Source of the DNA: Janthinobacterium rivuli
Lineage (GTDB): Bacteria > Pseudomonadota > Gammaproteobacteria > Burkholderiales > Burkholderiaceae_D
Direction of reading: 5' to 3'
Assembly: GCF_029690045.1 (NCBI RefSeq)
Contig: NZ_CP121464.1
Location: 1,922,001 to 1,986,000 of the forward strand
Length of the DNA stretch: 64,000 bases
Shown in pieces: positions 1 through 7,752 of this stretch. The notes under the pieces were generated by a model. The model worked only from the letters and a program-made list of their open reading frames with translations. It was not told where the DNA came from and ran no database searches. Positions within the stretch are counted from its first letter, which is position 1. Every line of letters starts with the position of its first letter. Both the position numbers and the translations under genes were made by a program.

Positions 1-578
1 TGGTGGCCATCCTGGGCCTCGTGGGGGCGGCCGGGTTGAAGATGGGCTCCCTGCTGCAGCGTCAGGCGGCCGAGCAGGAATTGCTCGACATCGGCGCGCA
101 GTTTGTCGATGCGCTGCAGAGTTACGCGGGCGCCACGCCAGCGGGCCAGCCGCAGCAGCCGCCGACTCTGGCCGCCTTGCTGCGCGACCCCCGCTTTCCG
201 CAAGTGCGCCGGCATTTGCGCAAGCTGTATGTGGACCCCATCACGGGACGTGCCGAGTGGGGCTTGCTGTATCAGCCCGGCAGCCAGGGCATCATCGGCG
301 TGCATAGCCTGTCGTCGTCCGCGCCTTTGAAAGTGGGCAATTTTGACGCCCGCTTCACCGGTTTTGAAGGCAGGTCGCGCTTGTCCGAGTGGCAGTTTGT
401 CGCTGGCGGGCCCGTGCCGCCGGCGGGACTGGCCCTGGTGCCGGCAGACGCCGCCGCTCCGCCTGCCTTGTTTCCACCGCCACAAGCTGTCGCGCCGGCG
501 TCCGAACCGGTACCGGCCGAGGTGGTGGAGCCGGAGGAAGAGACCGGCGCAGAACAAGAAGCGCGCAATCTGCTTTAA
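1..578 (+). CDS. Type II secretion/type IV pilin-like pseudopilin, 5' end outside window
   Basis: The frame is open from the first base and ends at a TAA at 576-578, so the gene starts upstream of the window. The visible part opens with a hydrophobic stretch (AILGLVGAAGL) followed by an amphipathic helix. This is the layout of the N-terminal helix of a prepilin after its cleavage site, which would lie outside the window. A central globular part contains 'VDPITGRAEWGLLY' and 'GIIGVHSLS', a pattern familiar from small pseudopilins of secretion or pilus systems. The tail (about residues 140-191) is Pro/Ala/Glu-rich and probably disordered. The probable role is as a minor pseudopilin in the inner membrane or periplasm. 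The family call is by pattern only; the upstream neighbours that would confirm a gsp or pil cluster are not visible. Confidence 0.6.
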   Translation, partial: VAILGLVGAAGLKMGSLLQRQAAEQELLDIGAQFVDALQSYAGATPAGQPQQPPTLAALLRDPRFPQVRRHLRKLYVDPITGRAEWGLLYQPGSQGIIGVHSLSSSAPLKVGNFDARFTGFEGRSRLSEWQFVAGGPVPPAGLALVPADAAAPPALFPPPQAVAPASEPVPAEVVEPEEETGAEQEARNLL

Positions 579-799
579 CCATAAGTCAACAACGAGTATC
601 CAAGGGTAACTATTTTCACCTGGAAATTCATCTTGACTCATAACCATTTCATAGAGAAAATACTTTCAATAAATGAAATTTCGATAAAATAATTACAAGT
701 AATTTAATGTCTTTATGCTACCATTCCGCTTGGTACTTTCAGTACTAAAGCGATGGCTGGCCCACTTGGCGGCCATAAATTACTTTTAAGGGATAATTT

Positions 800-1294
800 A
801 TGAAATTGAAATTTATCGCGGCAGGCATTCTGGCTGCAGCATCGTTCAGCGCATCGGCGGCCACCTACAATCTGGGTATCCTGGACCCGAGCGGCTTCGA
901 TACGCGGGCATCGATCACCACCAATTTCGCCGCCAATTCGGTGGTCGATGATTTGTGGACCTTCAAGCTGCTGACCCCATCGTCGACCTCGTTTGGCGCC
1001 TTGCAAACGTTTTCCGTTGCCGAAGGCGCGATCAGCAACTTCGCGGCCACACTGGTGGGTTATGGCGACCTGACCCTGACGTCGGTGGCCGGCATCCAGA
1101 GCCTGAGCTGGGCCGGTTCCCTGGCTGCGGGCAACTACGAGGTGCGTGTATCGGGCTTGAGTGGTTTGCAGAATGGCCAGTACGTGGGCACGGTCTCCGC
1201 CTTGCCCGTGCCGGAACCGGAAACCTATGGCATGCTGCTGGGCGGCCTGGCGCTGGTCGGCTTCGCGGCCCGCCGCGCCCGCAAAGCTGCCTGA
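800..1294 (+). CDS. PEP-CTERM sorting domain protein (exosortase substrate)
   Basis: This 164-residue exported protein has a signal peptide at about residues 1-20 (Lys-rich start, hydrophobic core, ASAA cleavage region). Its C-terminus is a typical exosortase sorting signal: 'VPEPETYGMLLGGLALVG', a hydrophobic helix, then an Arg-rich tail (RRARK). Such proteins are processed at the inner membrane by EpsH/exosortase and exported, usually in bacteria that make an exopolysaccharide. The middle is Ser/Thr/Gly-rich and beta-like, resembling the small PEP-CTERM proteins common in Oxalobacteraceae. An AAGGGA ribosome binding site lies at 788-793. A short dyad (GTACT 733-737, AGTAC 741-745) sits upstream in otherwise AT-rich DNA. 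An intrinsic terminator follows directly. No exosortase gene is in the window. Confidence 0.85.
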   Translation: MKLKFIAAGILAAASFSASAATYNLGILDPSGFDTRASITTNFAANSVVDDLWTFKLLTPSSTSFGALQTFSVAEGAISNFAATLVGYGDLTLTSVAGIQSLSWAGSLAAGNYEVRVSGLSGLQNGQYVGTVSALPVPEPETYGMLLGGLALVGFAARRARKAA

Positions 1295-1314
1295 TTTTTA
1301 TTGGTTAGAATGAC

Positions 1315-1340
1315 AAAACCCGCCGAGGCGGGTTTTTTTG
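1315..1340 (+). terminator. Intrinsic terminator after the PEP-CTERM gene
   Basis: The stem AAACCCGCC/GGCGGGTTT is followed by a T run. The A run on the other side could let it also stop transcription arriving from murJ on the minus strand. Confidence 0.85.
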
Positions 1341-1364
1341 TTTCTTGTTACGTGTGCGATTACG

Positions 1365-1448
1365 ACAACATGCGCAGGACTAGGCGCCAAGTCGAAGACA
1401 GTACGCTAGTACGGCGAGACGCAGGCAACAACGTCCTGCGCATGTTGT
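1365..1448. repeat. Long inverted repeat/structured element between PEP-CTERM and murJ genes
   Basis: Two 16-bp arms are exact reverse complements: ACAACATGCGCAGGAC (1365-1380) and GTCCTGCGCATGTTGT (1433-1448). The 52 nt between them contain a smaller dyad (GTAC GCTA GTAC) flanked by GTC and GAC. The right arm touches the murJ stop codon. There is no T run after the stem, so it is not a classic terminator. It looks like a REP/BIME-type intergenic repeat or an mRNA 3'-end structure for murJ. Confidence 0.6.
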
Positions 1449-2995
1449 TACGCGTGGCGCTTGAAGTCGCGGAAGCGGAAGCCAACGAGGAACAAGGTGG
1501 CAAAGTACGCCACGCCGCACAGGGCCACCACCAGGGCCAGCGCGCCGGCCCGCAGCAACGGATGGGCTTGCATGGCGATCCAGTCGATGCGCATGGCGCC
1601 AGCATACGCCACGCCGCCCATCACGATGAGTGCCGGCAGCAGGCGCAGGAAGAACTTGGCCCAGCCCGGTTTCGGCTGGTAGATGCCGCGCTTGCGCAAG
1701 CCCCAGTAGAGAAAAGTGGCGTTCAGACAGGCGCCCAGGCCGATCGACAGGGCCAGGCCGGCCACGGCGATGTAGGGCACGAACAGCAGATTCATCAGCT
1801 GCGTGGCGATCAGCACGCCGATGGCGATTTTCACGGGCGTGCGGATGTCCTGGCGCGCATAGAACGCGGGCGCCAGGGTTTTTACCAAGATGATGCCGAT
1901 CAGGCCCAGGCTGTAAGCCACCAGCGGTTGCGTCGACATGGTCACGGATTCGGCCGTGAACTTGCCGTAATGGAAGAGGGTGGCGATCAGCGGCGTGGCC
2001 AGGGTTGCCATGCCCACGGCGGCGGGCAGGGCCAGCAGGAAGGTCAAACGCAAGCCCCAGTCCAGCAGGGCCGAGTATTCCGTCTTGTCGCCATCCACGT
2101 TTGCCTTCGACAGGCTGGGCAGCAAGATGGTGCCCAGGGCCACGCCCAGCATGGCGGTGGGGAACTCCATCAGGCGGTCCGCGTACGACAGCCAGGAAAT
2201 GCTGCCTTCGGCCAGGCGCGACGCGATGCTGGTGTTGATCATCAGGCTGATCTGCGCTGCCGAGACGGCGAACACGGCCGGTCCCATCTTTTTCAGCACG
2301 CGGCGCACGCCGCCGTCGGACAGGCCGATGGCGGGATTGATCGACAGGCGCGGCAGCATGCCGATCTTCATCAGCGCGGGAATCTGGATCGCCACTTGCA
2401 GCAGGCCGCCGGCGAACACGGCAATGGCCATGGCGTAGATCGGTTGCGCCAGATGGGGCGCGAGGAATAGCGAGGCGGCGATGAACGACAGGTTCAGCAG
2501 CACCGGCGTGAACGCGGGAATCTTGAATTCGCGCCAGGTGTTCAAGATACCGCCGGCCAGGGCCACGAAGGACATGCAAGTAATATAGGGGAACATCAAG
2601 CGCGTCATCCACACGGCCGCGTCAAAGGCGCCCGGATCCTTGGACAGGCCCGTGGCGATCGCGTAGACGAACCACGGCGCGCCGACGATGCCGATGGCGG
2701 ACACGAGCAGGGTGGCCCAGACGAGGGTGGTGGCCACATGGTCGGCCAGTTGCTTGCTCGCTTCCTGGCCATGCTGGTTCTTGTATTCAGACAAGATCGG
2801 CACGAAGGCTTGCGAGAACGCGCCCTCGGCAAACAAGCGGCGCAACAGGTTGGGGATGCGGAAGGCAACAATGAAGGCGTCCGTGTAGGCGCCGGCGCCA
2901 AAGGCGCGCGCGAACAGGCTTTCGCGCAATAATCCGGTTACACGGGACAGCATGGTCATGCTGGAAATGGCGGCGAGGGTTTTAAGCAAGTTCAT
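1448..2995 (-). CDS. murJ: Lipid II flippase MurJ
   Basis: This is a 515-residue polytopic membrane protein of the MVF branch of the MOP superfamily, which moves lipid II across the inner membrane for peptidoglycan synthesis. The N-terminus ('MNLLKTLAAISSMTMLSRVTG') and the segment 'RESLFARAFGAGAYTDAF' are highly characteristic of MurJ/MviN. The Arg residues in 'RIPNLLRRLFAEGAFSQAF' belong to the conserved central-cavity region. About 14 hydrophobic segments can be seen and the length is normal. It is divergent from rpsT, an arrangement common in betaproteobacteria. The stop TAA abuts the long inverted repeat at 1365-1448. Confidence 0.95.
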   Translation of the reverse strand: MNLLKTLAAISSMTMLSRVTGLLRESLFARAFGAGAYTDAFIVAFRIPNLLRRLFAEGAFSQAFVPILSEYKNQHGQEASKQLADHVATTLVWATLLVSAIGIVGAPWFVYAIATGLSKDPGAFDAAVWMTRLMFPYITCMSFVALAGGILNTWREFKIPAFTPVLLNLSFIAASLFLAPHLAQPIYAMAIAVFAGGLLQVAIQIPALMKIGMLPRLSINPAIGLSDGGVRRVLKKMGPAVFAVSAAQISLMINTSIASRLAEGSISWLSYADRLMEFPTAMLGVALGTILLPSLSKANVDGDKTEYSALLDWGLRLTFLLALPAAVGMATLATPLIATLFHYGKFTAESVTMSTQPLVAYSLGLIGIILVKTLAPAFYARQDIRTPVKIAIGVLIATQLMNLLFVPYIAVAGLALSIGLGACLNATFLYWGLRKRGIYQPKPGWAKFFLRLLPALIVMGGVAYAGAMRIDWIAMQAHPLLRAGALALVVALCGVAYFATLFLVGFRFRDFKRHA

Positions 2996-3128
2996 GGGGG
3001 CAGATTATAGCCGGGCGCGGTACTGGCAAACGCTTAAAATATGGTAACAAGCGGGTAACAAGCGCCGCCTATTCGCCCTTGCCAGGCCCATTTTCACGTG
3101 TTTTTGGCGTGACACACGGTTTTTTGAT

Positions 3129-3157
3129 TTGCCCCCGCTTGAAAATATCGCTATAAT
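3129..3157 (+). promoter_or_regulatory. Probable sigma-70 promoter of rpsT
   Basis: A perfect TATAAT (3152-3157) lies 17 bp after TTGCCC (3129-3134), giving a 5' leader of about 140 nt before rpsT. Confidence 0.6.
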
Positions 3158-3186
3158 CGAAGGCTGTACAGAATTCTGTTACGCAG

Positions 3187-3270
3187 ACACTAATGTTTGA
3201 CAGGCACTGGTTTGGCACACATGGTTCGGCAGACGCACAGAACGCACCGGTTGGCAAACACTAATGTTTG
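3187..3270 (+). repeat. Direct repeat in the rpsT leader
   Basis: ACACTAATGTTTG occurs at 3187-3199 and again at 3258-3270. The second copy is part of a dyad, CAAACA-CTAA-TGTTTG (3255-3270). S20 synthesis is feedback-controlled in other bacteria, so these could be leader elements; that link is inference. Confidence 0.4.
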
Positions 3271-3303
3271 CAAACGCACTTTGACCCTGTTTTAGGAAAT
3301 TCC

Positions 3304-3570
3304 ATGGCAAATACCGCACAAGCGCGCAAACGCGCTCGTCAAGCAGTTAAGCAAAACGCACACAATTCGTCCCAACGTTCGACCTTGCGCACGGCTATCA
3401 AAGCTGCTCGCAAAGCGATCCAGGGCGGCGACAAGGCAGCTGCTGCTGCAATCTTCCAAGCATCCGTGTCGACCATCGACCGTATCGCTGACAAGAAGAT
3501 CATCCACAAAAACAAGGCAGCTCGCCATAAGAGCCGTCTGGCAGCTGCTTTGAAAGCACTGTCCGCTTAA
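3304..3570 (+). CDS. rpsT: 30S ribosomal protein S20
   Basis: An 88-residue basic protein that binds the 5' domain of 16S rRNA during 30S assembly. The N-terminus ('[18 protein letters not shown]'), the Lys/Arg/Ala-rich helices and '[20 protein letters not shown]' near the end are diagnostic. The ATG at 3304 is preceded by AGGA (3294-3297); an in-frame upstream codon would add 12 non-conserved residues and was not used. The gene is monocistronic and is followed by two hairpins, the second a terminator. Confidence 0.97.
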   Translation: MANTAQARKRARQAVKQNAHNSSQRSTLRTAIKAARKAIQGGDKAAAAAIFQASVSTIDRIADKKIIHKNKAARHKSRLAAALKALSA

Positions 3571-3580
3571 TATTCGCCAG

Positions 3581-3609
3581 CAGGCAAGCCACCACGGTGG
3601 CCTTGCCTG
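3581..3609 (+). other. Hairpin just after rpsT
   Basis: CAGGCAAG (3581-3588) pairs with CTTGCCTG (3602-3609), and an inner CCACCACGGTGG extends the stem. There is no T run, so it is probably a 3'-end stabilising hairpin upstream of the true terminator. Confidence 0.5.
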
Positions 3610-3638
3610 TGCCGGTACGCCGGCACTGGTTGAAAAGC

Positions 3639-3672
3639 AAAAACCCGCAGATTCATTCTGGCGGGTTTTTTC
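3639..3672. terminator. Bidirectional terminator between rpsT and the DUF192 gene
   Basis: The stem AAACCCGC (3641-3648)/GCGGGTTT (3661-3668) has T runs on both strands. It serves the convergent rpsT (+) and DUF192 gene (-). Confidence 0.85.
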
Positions 3673-3727
3673 GCGTTCTTTTTCGCGGTTTTTTGCGGCC
3701 GTGTCCGCAGCGGACAGCGGCCACCGC

Positions 3728-4171
3728 CTAGCGCGCGGCCGGCAAGTTGCCGATGCTCATGCCTGGCTTGATGTTCTTTTGCTTGAACCAGCCCAGATGC
3801 ATTTCCAGCGCATAGCGCACGGGCACGGTCTTCGTCGAGCAATGGCTGTCGAGCGTGTGCGGCTGCATGTCTTCGATGTTGACGATCTTGCCGCCGGCAT
3901 CGATAAAGGCCACGGACAGGGGTAGCGGCGTGTTTTTCATCCACATGCATTGCGTCGATGGATTGCCAAAGACGAACAGCATGCCCGCATTGGCCTCCAT
4001 TTTTTCACGGTACATCAAACCCTGTTCGCGCTGCGCTTCCGTGGCGGCCACTTCCGCCTGGATCAAGTGCATGCCAGCCGACAGTTGCACGCTCTTTGTT
4101 TGCGCTTGGGCAATGCCGGCGCAGGCCAGCAGGGCGGTGGACAGGATCAGACGGCGTAGGGAATTTTTCAT
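3728..4171 (-). CDS. DUF192 family exported protein
   Basis: A 147-residue protein with a cleavable signal peptide (residues 1 to about 23, ending AQAQ) and a single DUF192 domain. The domain shows the family hallmarks 'QREQGLMYREKM', 'MLFVFG', 'MWMKNTPLPLSVAFID' and 'IVNIEDMQPHT'. The biochemical function of the family is not established. The protein should be periplasmic. It stands alone, convergent with rpsT and 132 bp downstream of the repeat protein gene on the same strand. Confidence 0.85.
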   Translation of the reverse strand: MKNSLRRLILSTALLACAGIAQAQTKSVQLSAGMHLIQAEVAATEAQREQGLMYREKMEANAGMLFVFGNPSTQCMWMKNTPLPLSVAFIDAGGKIVNIEDMQPHTLDSHCSTKTVPVRYALEMHLGWFKQKNIKPGMSIGNLPAAR

Positions 4172-4303
4172 GGGGGCGTGACGGTGGCTGCGAAGCGGCG
4201 ATTAAGCCATGCTGGCGGCTGCCTGGTCAAGCATGCTGCCTGTCCGCACCGAAAGCGTGGGGTTACAGCAACATGGCTGCTGCCGTAACCCCGGGAACTG
4301 CAC

Positions 4304-4630
4304 TTACTTCACGGGCTTGCCAGCTTCAGCGGCCGGCTGCTTCGTCTTGCGCGCCTGGGGAATCAGGCGTGGCGCATCGGTTGCGGCCGAAGCCTTGGTT
4401 GATGCGCCGGAACGCGCCGCATCCGTCGCGGCCGAAGCGTTGACGGTGGCCGAGGCCGGCGGCACCGGCTTGACGGCGTCGGTGGCGGCCGACGCATGGC
4501 TGGCAGCCGAGGCGGGTGGCGGCTTGACGGCATCGGTCGCGGCGGAAGCGTGCACCTTGGCGCCCGATTGCGCCAGTGCGGCGCCAGCAAACAGGGTAGC
4601 GGCCAGGGCCAGGATTACTTTTGTCATCAT
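4304..4630 (-). CDS. Small secreted Ala-rich repeat protein
   Basis: A 108-residue protein with a signal peptide (residues 1-21, ending ALAQ) and a mature part built almost wholly from repeats. The motif ASAATDA occurs four times at roughly 16-18-residue spacing (first at about residue 28), separated by Pro/Lys-rich linkers such as VKPPPASAAS, and the tail is Lys-rich. I do not recognise a family. Alanine/proline repeats with a basic tail suggest a disordered periplasmic or cell-wall-associated protein. The start is the first of two adjacent ATGs, chosen because AAGGAAAG precedes it. The repeated DNA units are similar but not identical, so the array could change length by recombination. Confidence 0.7.
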   Translation of the reverse strand: MMTKVILALAATLFAGAALAQSGAKVHASAATDAVKPPPASAASHASAATDAVKPVPPASATVNASAATDAARSGASTKASAATDAPRLIPQARKTKQPAAEAGKPVK

Positions 4631-4737
4631 CTTTCCTTTTCTGTCATGTTAAGGTTGGATGATTTTAATGCATTATCTAAAAATAAATAGTGCTTATTGG
4701 CAAAATTCGATGACGAGGCTGTTTTTTCTTGTCCCGC

Positions 4738-5301
4738 TCACGCTTTTCCTATGTTCTCGGCCGGCACTTCGCACCATTCGCCGGGCAGCAAGGGATGGCT
4801 GGCCAGCGAGAACGGGCCGATGGCGCTGCGCACCAGGCGCAGGGTGGGCAGGCCGACGGCCGCCGTCATGCGCCGCACTTGCCGGTTTTTTCCCTCTTTT
4901 AAAGTGATTGCCAGCCACGCGGTGGGCTTGTCGGCGCGCGCGCGGATGGGCGGATTGCGGGGCCACAGCCAGTCCGGCTCGGCGATGCGCACGGCCTTGC
5001 ATGGCTTGGTGATGAAGTCGCCCAGGTCCAGCGGCGCCTGCAGGCGCGCCAGGCTGGCCGCGTCGGGCACGCCGTCCACCTGCACCAGGTAGGTTTTCGC
5101 TTCCTTGCGGTCCGGGTGGCTGATCTCGTGCTGCAGGCGGCCATCGTCCGTCAGCAGCAGCAAGCCTTCGCTGTCGGCGTCGAGCCGGCCGGCCGGGTAG
5201 ATGCCGGGGATGGTGAGATGGTCGGCCAGGGTGGTGCGGCCATCCTGCGGCGAAAACTGGCACAGGACCTGGAATGGTTTATTGAAGAGGATGAGTGGCA
5301 T
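4738..5301 (-). CDS. rluE: 23S rRNA pseudouridine(2457) synthase RluE-like
   Basis: A 187-residue protein of the RsuA/RluB/E/F pseudouridine synthase family, which isomerises a uridine in 23S rRNA; the short form without an S4 domain matches RluE. It opens directly with 'MPLILFNKPFQVLCQF', has the catalytic-aspartate motif 'GRLDADSEGLLLLT', and ends with the family motif 'EGKNRQVRRMTAAVG'. The ATG at 5301 was chosen because the family starts at this point; an in-frame TTG 48 bp upstream would add residues with no counterpart. It lies upstream of the repeat protein gene on the same strand and is divergent from icd. Confidence 0.88.
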   Translation of the reverse strand: MPLILFNKPFQVLCQFSPQDGRTTLADHLTIPGIYPAGRLDADSEGLLLLTDDGRLQHEISHPDRKEAKTYLVQVDGVPDAASLARLQAPLDLGDFITKPCKAVRIAEPDWLWPRNPPIRARADKPTAWLAITLKEGKNRQVRRMTAAVGLPTLRLVRSAIGPFSLASHPLLPGEWCEVPAENIGKA

Positions 5302-5581
5302 GCTGGATAAATTGATGCAAACGATGGTGGCTGCTGGTCGGCGCCGCAAAAGCGTGGCGCCCTGTAAGATACTGGTGCATAATGTGAAACGTTAGTCTTA
5401 TGTCTTATAGAAGACTATGGCGCTGCGGTTCTTTGGCGACGCGGATGGTCCGGGTGTTCTTTCCCTGCTAAAGTGCGTTGTTGCCGCCTTGTTCGGACTT
5501 GTTTTTGTAAACTCTGCAATCGCAGAGCGCGTCGCCGGCCTGTGTTGCCCGCCAGCGGTGTGTCCCACTTCGGAGATCACG

Positions 5582-6835
5582 ATGTATCAACATATCACTG
5601 TACCTGCTGACGGCCAAAAAATCACCGTCAACGCCGATTTTTCGCTGAATGTACCAGATAATCCCATCGTTCCCTTCATTGAAGGCGATGGCACGGGCAT
5701 CGATATCAGCCCGGTCATGATCAAGGTAATCGACGCTGCCGTGGCCAAGGCCTATGGCGGTGCGCGCAAGATCAGCTGGATGGAAATCTATGCGGGCGAA
5801 AAATCGACGAATGTGTACGGCCCCGACGTGTGGCTGCCGGAAGAAACCCTGCAGGTGCTCAAAGATTACGTCGTTTCCATCAAGGGCCCGCTGACGACAC
5901 CCGTGGGCGGCGGCATCCGTTCGCTGAATGTGGCCCTGCGCCAGCAGCTCGATCTGTACGTCTGCCTGCGTCCCGTGCGCTACTTTACGGGTGTGCCCTC
6001 GCCCGTGAAAGAGCCGGAAAAGACGGATATGGTGATTTTCCGCGAAAACTCGGAAGATATCTATGCCGGCATCGAATACCAGCAAGGCTCGCCCGAAGCC
6101 AAGAAATTGATGGATTTCCTCGTCAATGAAATGGGCGTGACCAAGATCCGCTTCCCGGCCACGTCGGGCCTGGGCATCAAGCCCGTCTCCATCGAAGGCA
6201 CGGAACGCCTGGTGCGCAAGGCCATCCAGTACGCGATCGACAATGACAAGCCATCCGTGACGATCGTGCACAAAGGCAACATCATGAAGTACACGGAAGG
6301 CGGCTTCCGCGACTGGGCGTATGCGCTGGCGCAAAAGGAATTCGGCGCCGAACTGATCGATGGTGGTCCATGGTGCAAGTTCAAGAATCCGAAGACGGGC
6401 CGCGACATCATCGTCAAGGATTCCATCGCTGACGCGTTCCTGCAACAGATTTTGCTGCGTCCAGCCGAATACAGCGTCATCGCCACCTTGAATTTGAACG
6501 GCGATTACATTTCCGACGCGCTGGCGGCGCAAGTGGGCGGCATCGGCATCGCGCCGGGCGCCAACCTGTCGGACTCCGTCGCCATGTTCGAAGCGACGCA
6601 CGGCACGGCGCCGAAGTACGCGGGCAAGGATTATGTGAACCCCGGTTCCTTGATTTTGTCGGCGGAAATGATGCTGCGCCACATGGGCTGGCTGGAAGCG
6701 GCGGACTTGGTCATTTCCTCGATGCAAAAATCGATCGCCTCGAAGCGCGTCACCTATGACTTCGCCCGTCTGATGGAAGGCGCCACGCAAGTGTCGTGTT
6801 CGGGTTTTGGCGCCGTGATGATCGAGCACATGTAA
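5582..6835 (+). CDS. icd: NADP-dependent isocitrate dehydrogenase
   Basis: A 417-residue TCA-cycle enzyme that converts isocitrate to 2-oxoglutarate, CO2 and NADPH. Diagnostic segments are '[16 protein letters not shown]', '[20 protein letters not shown]' (substrate loop with the regulatory serine context), '[12 protein letters not shown]', and the Mg-binding Asp region near the C-terminus ('[19 protein letters not shown]'). Length is normal. The start ATG at 5582 follows GGAG (5572-5575). The frame stays open a further 165 bp upstream, but that part is not conserved. It ends at a shared terminator with the convergent cold-shock gene. Confidence 0.96.
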   Translation: MYQHITVPADGQKITVNADFSLNVPDNPIVPFIEGDGTGIDISPVMIKVIDAAVAKAYGGARKISWMEIYAGEKSTNVYGPDVWLPEETLQVLKDYVVSIKGPLTTPVGGGIRSLNVALRQQLDLYVCLRPVRYFTGVPSPVKEPEKTDMVIFRENSEDIYAGIEYQQGSPEAKKLMDFLVNEMGVTKIRFPATSGLGIKPVSIEGTERLVRKAIQYAIDNDKPSVTIVHKGNIMKYTEGGFRDWAYALAQKEFGAELIDGGPWCKFKNPKTGRDIIVKDSIADAFLQQILLRPAEYSVIATLNLNGDYISDALAAQVGGIGIAPGANLSDSVAMFEATHGTAPKYAGKDYVNPGSLILSAEMMLRHMGWLEAADLVISSMQKSIASKRVTYDFARLMEGATQVSCSGFGAVMIEHM

Positions 6836-6868
6836 TAGAAGGGCAGGGTGTTGCGCACCCTGCGGGCA

Positions 6869-6903
6869 AAAAAAAACCCCGCTTCAAGGAAACGGGGTTT
6901 TTC
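6869..6903. terminator. Bidirectional terminator between icd and the cold-shock gene
   Basis: The stem AAACCCCG/CGGGGTTT has an A run on the left and a T run on the right, so it can act for both convergent genes. Confidence 0.9.
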
Positions 6904-6924
6904 ACATCTGAGGGCCGGCGATGC

Positions 6925-7128
6925 TTAGGCTGCTTGGATGTTGGAAGCTTGCTTGCCTTTAGGGCCTTGCGTGACTTCGAATTGAACTTTTTGACCTTCT
7001 TTGAGGGTCTTGAAACCGTTCATGTTGATTGCGGAGAAATGAGCAAACAAATCTTCGCCGCCATCATCTGGAGTGATGAAGCCAAAACCTTTGGAATCAT
7101 TGAACCACTTAACTGTACCTGTTGCCAT
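6925..7128 (-). CDS. Cold-shock domain protein (CspA family)
   Basis: A 67-residue single-domain RNA/DNA-binding protein. It starts '[18 protein letters not shown]', containing RNP1 (KGFGFI), and has RNP2-like 'DLFAHFS'. Members act as RNA chaperones, and many are induced by cold. The start at 7128 was preferred over an in-frame codon five residues upstream because the family begins MATGTVKWF. The gene is divergent from clpS and has a long AT-rich upstream region with a perfect 16-bp palindrome, as expected for a Csp mRNA leader. Which paralogue it is cannot be told. Confidence 0.93.
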   Translation of the reverse strand: MATGTVKWFNDSKGFGFITPDDGGEDLFAHFSAINMNGFKTLKEGQKVQFEVTQGPKGKQASNIQAA

Positions 7129-7172
7129 AAAAAGAACTTTCAAAATTAAAACAAATCACACGAGCCATAAAA

Positions 7173-7188
7173 GCAAGAAGCTTCTTGC
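7173..7188. promoter_or_regulatory. Perfect 16-bp palindrome in the cold-shock gene leader
   Basis: GCAAGAAGCTTCTTGC is self-complementary. Read along the minus strand it is followed by TTTT, so in a transcript of the cold-shock gene it could form a short stem plus U run, like an attenuator. It could equally be a protein-binding dyad. The rest of the 7129-7449 intergenic region is AT-rich with no gene. Confidence 0.45.
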
Positions 7189-7382
7189 CCCCTCCTCGAC
7201 GTCTCACTTCTTATCAAGCTGTACATTACTGCAACAGTCGATACAGCATTGTTGGCGGAATAAATAATGAAGTCAAGCGCTTTTCCATCGATATTGCCAA
7301 ATTCTTCACGGCAACCAAAAAAGCAACTCTTGATTTTGACGGCAAGGTCGCCATCTGCGCACTATTAAGAAAACGCGTAAGA

Positions 7383-7411
7383 TTGAAAACAATTGGAAAG
7401 GCGTAGATATT
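7383..7411 (+). promoter_or_regulatory. Candidate promoter for clpS-clpA
   Basis: TTGAAA (7383-7388), a 17-bp spacer and GATATT (7406-7411) lie 38 bp before the clpS ATG. The -10 match is moderate (4/6). Confidence 0.4.
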
Positions 7412-7449
7412 GCGCATGACAACCACTGTGAAAGCATTAGAATAAGCGT

Positions 7450-7752
7450 ATGGCAACCAAGCACGACACAGAAACCCTGCTGGAGCGGCAAGTGCTGAAG
7501 CCGCCACCGCTCTACCAGGTAGCCTTGCTCAATGACGACTACACCCCGATGGAATTCGTGGTGGCCATCATTCAGGAGTATTTCAACAAGGACCGTGAAA
7601 CGGCGACGCAAATCATGCTCAGTGTTCATCGCTACGGCAAAGGAGTGTGCGGCGTGTTCTCTAAAGATATAGCGTGTACCAAAGTGGAGTTCGTTTTAAC
7701 GCATGCGCGCAAGGCGGGGCACCCCCTGCAGTGCGTGATGGAGGAAGTATGA
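7450..7752 (+). CDS. clpS: ATP-dependent Clp protease adaptor ClpS
   Basis: A 100-residue adaptor that binds N-degron substrates and the ClpA N-domain, steering ClpAP to N-end-rule proteins. Conserved family segments are '[20 protein letters not shown]' (containing the Asn-Asp-Asp N-degron pocket residues) and '[20 protein letters not shown]'. Its stop overlaps the clpA start (ATGA, 7749-7752), indicating translational coupling. Confidence 0.96.
   Translation: MATKHDTETLLERQVLKPPPLYQVALLNDDYTPMEFVVAIIQEYFNKDRETATQIMLSVHRYGKGVCGVFSKDIACTKVEFVLTHARKAGHPLQCVMEEV

Noticed and set aside
755..780. Possible sigma-54 promoter upstream of the PEP-CTERM gene
   Set aside because: GG/GC elements are not at the required 10-nt spacing.
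3567..3950. 127-codon minus-strand frame after rpsT
   Set aside because: It overlaps the terminator and the DUF192 gene and has no recognisable features.
5417..5581. N-terminal extension of icd
   Set aside because: The 55 extra residues are unlike the family, and a ribosome binding site precedes ATG 5582.
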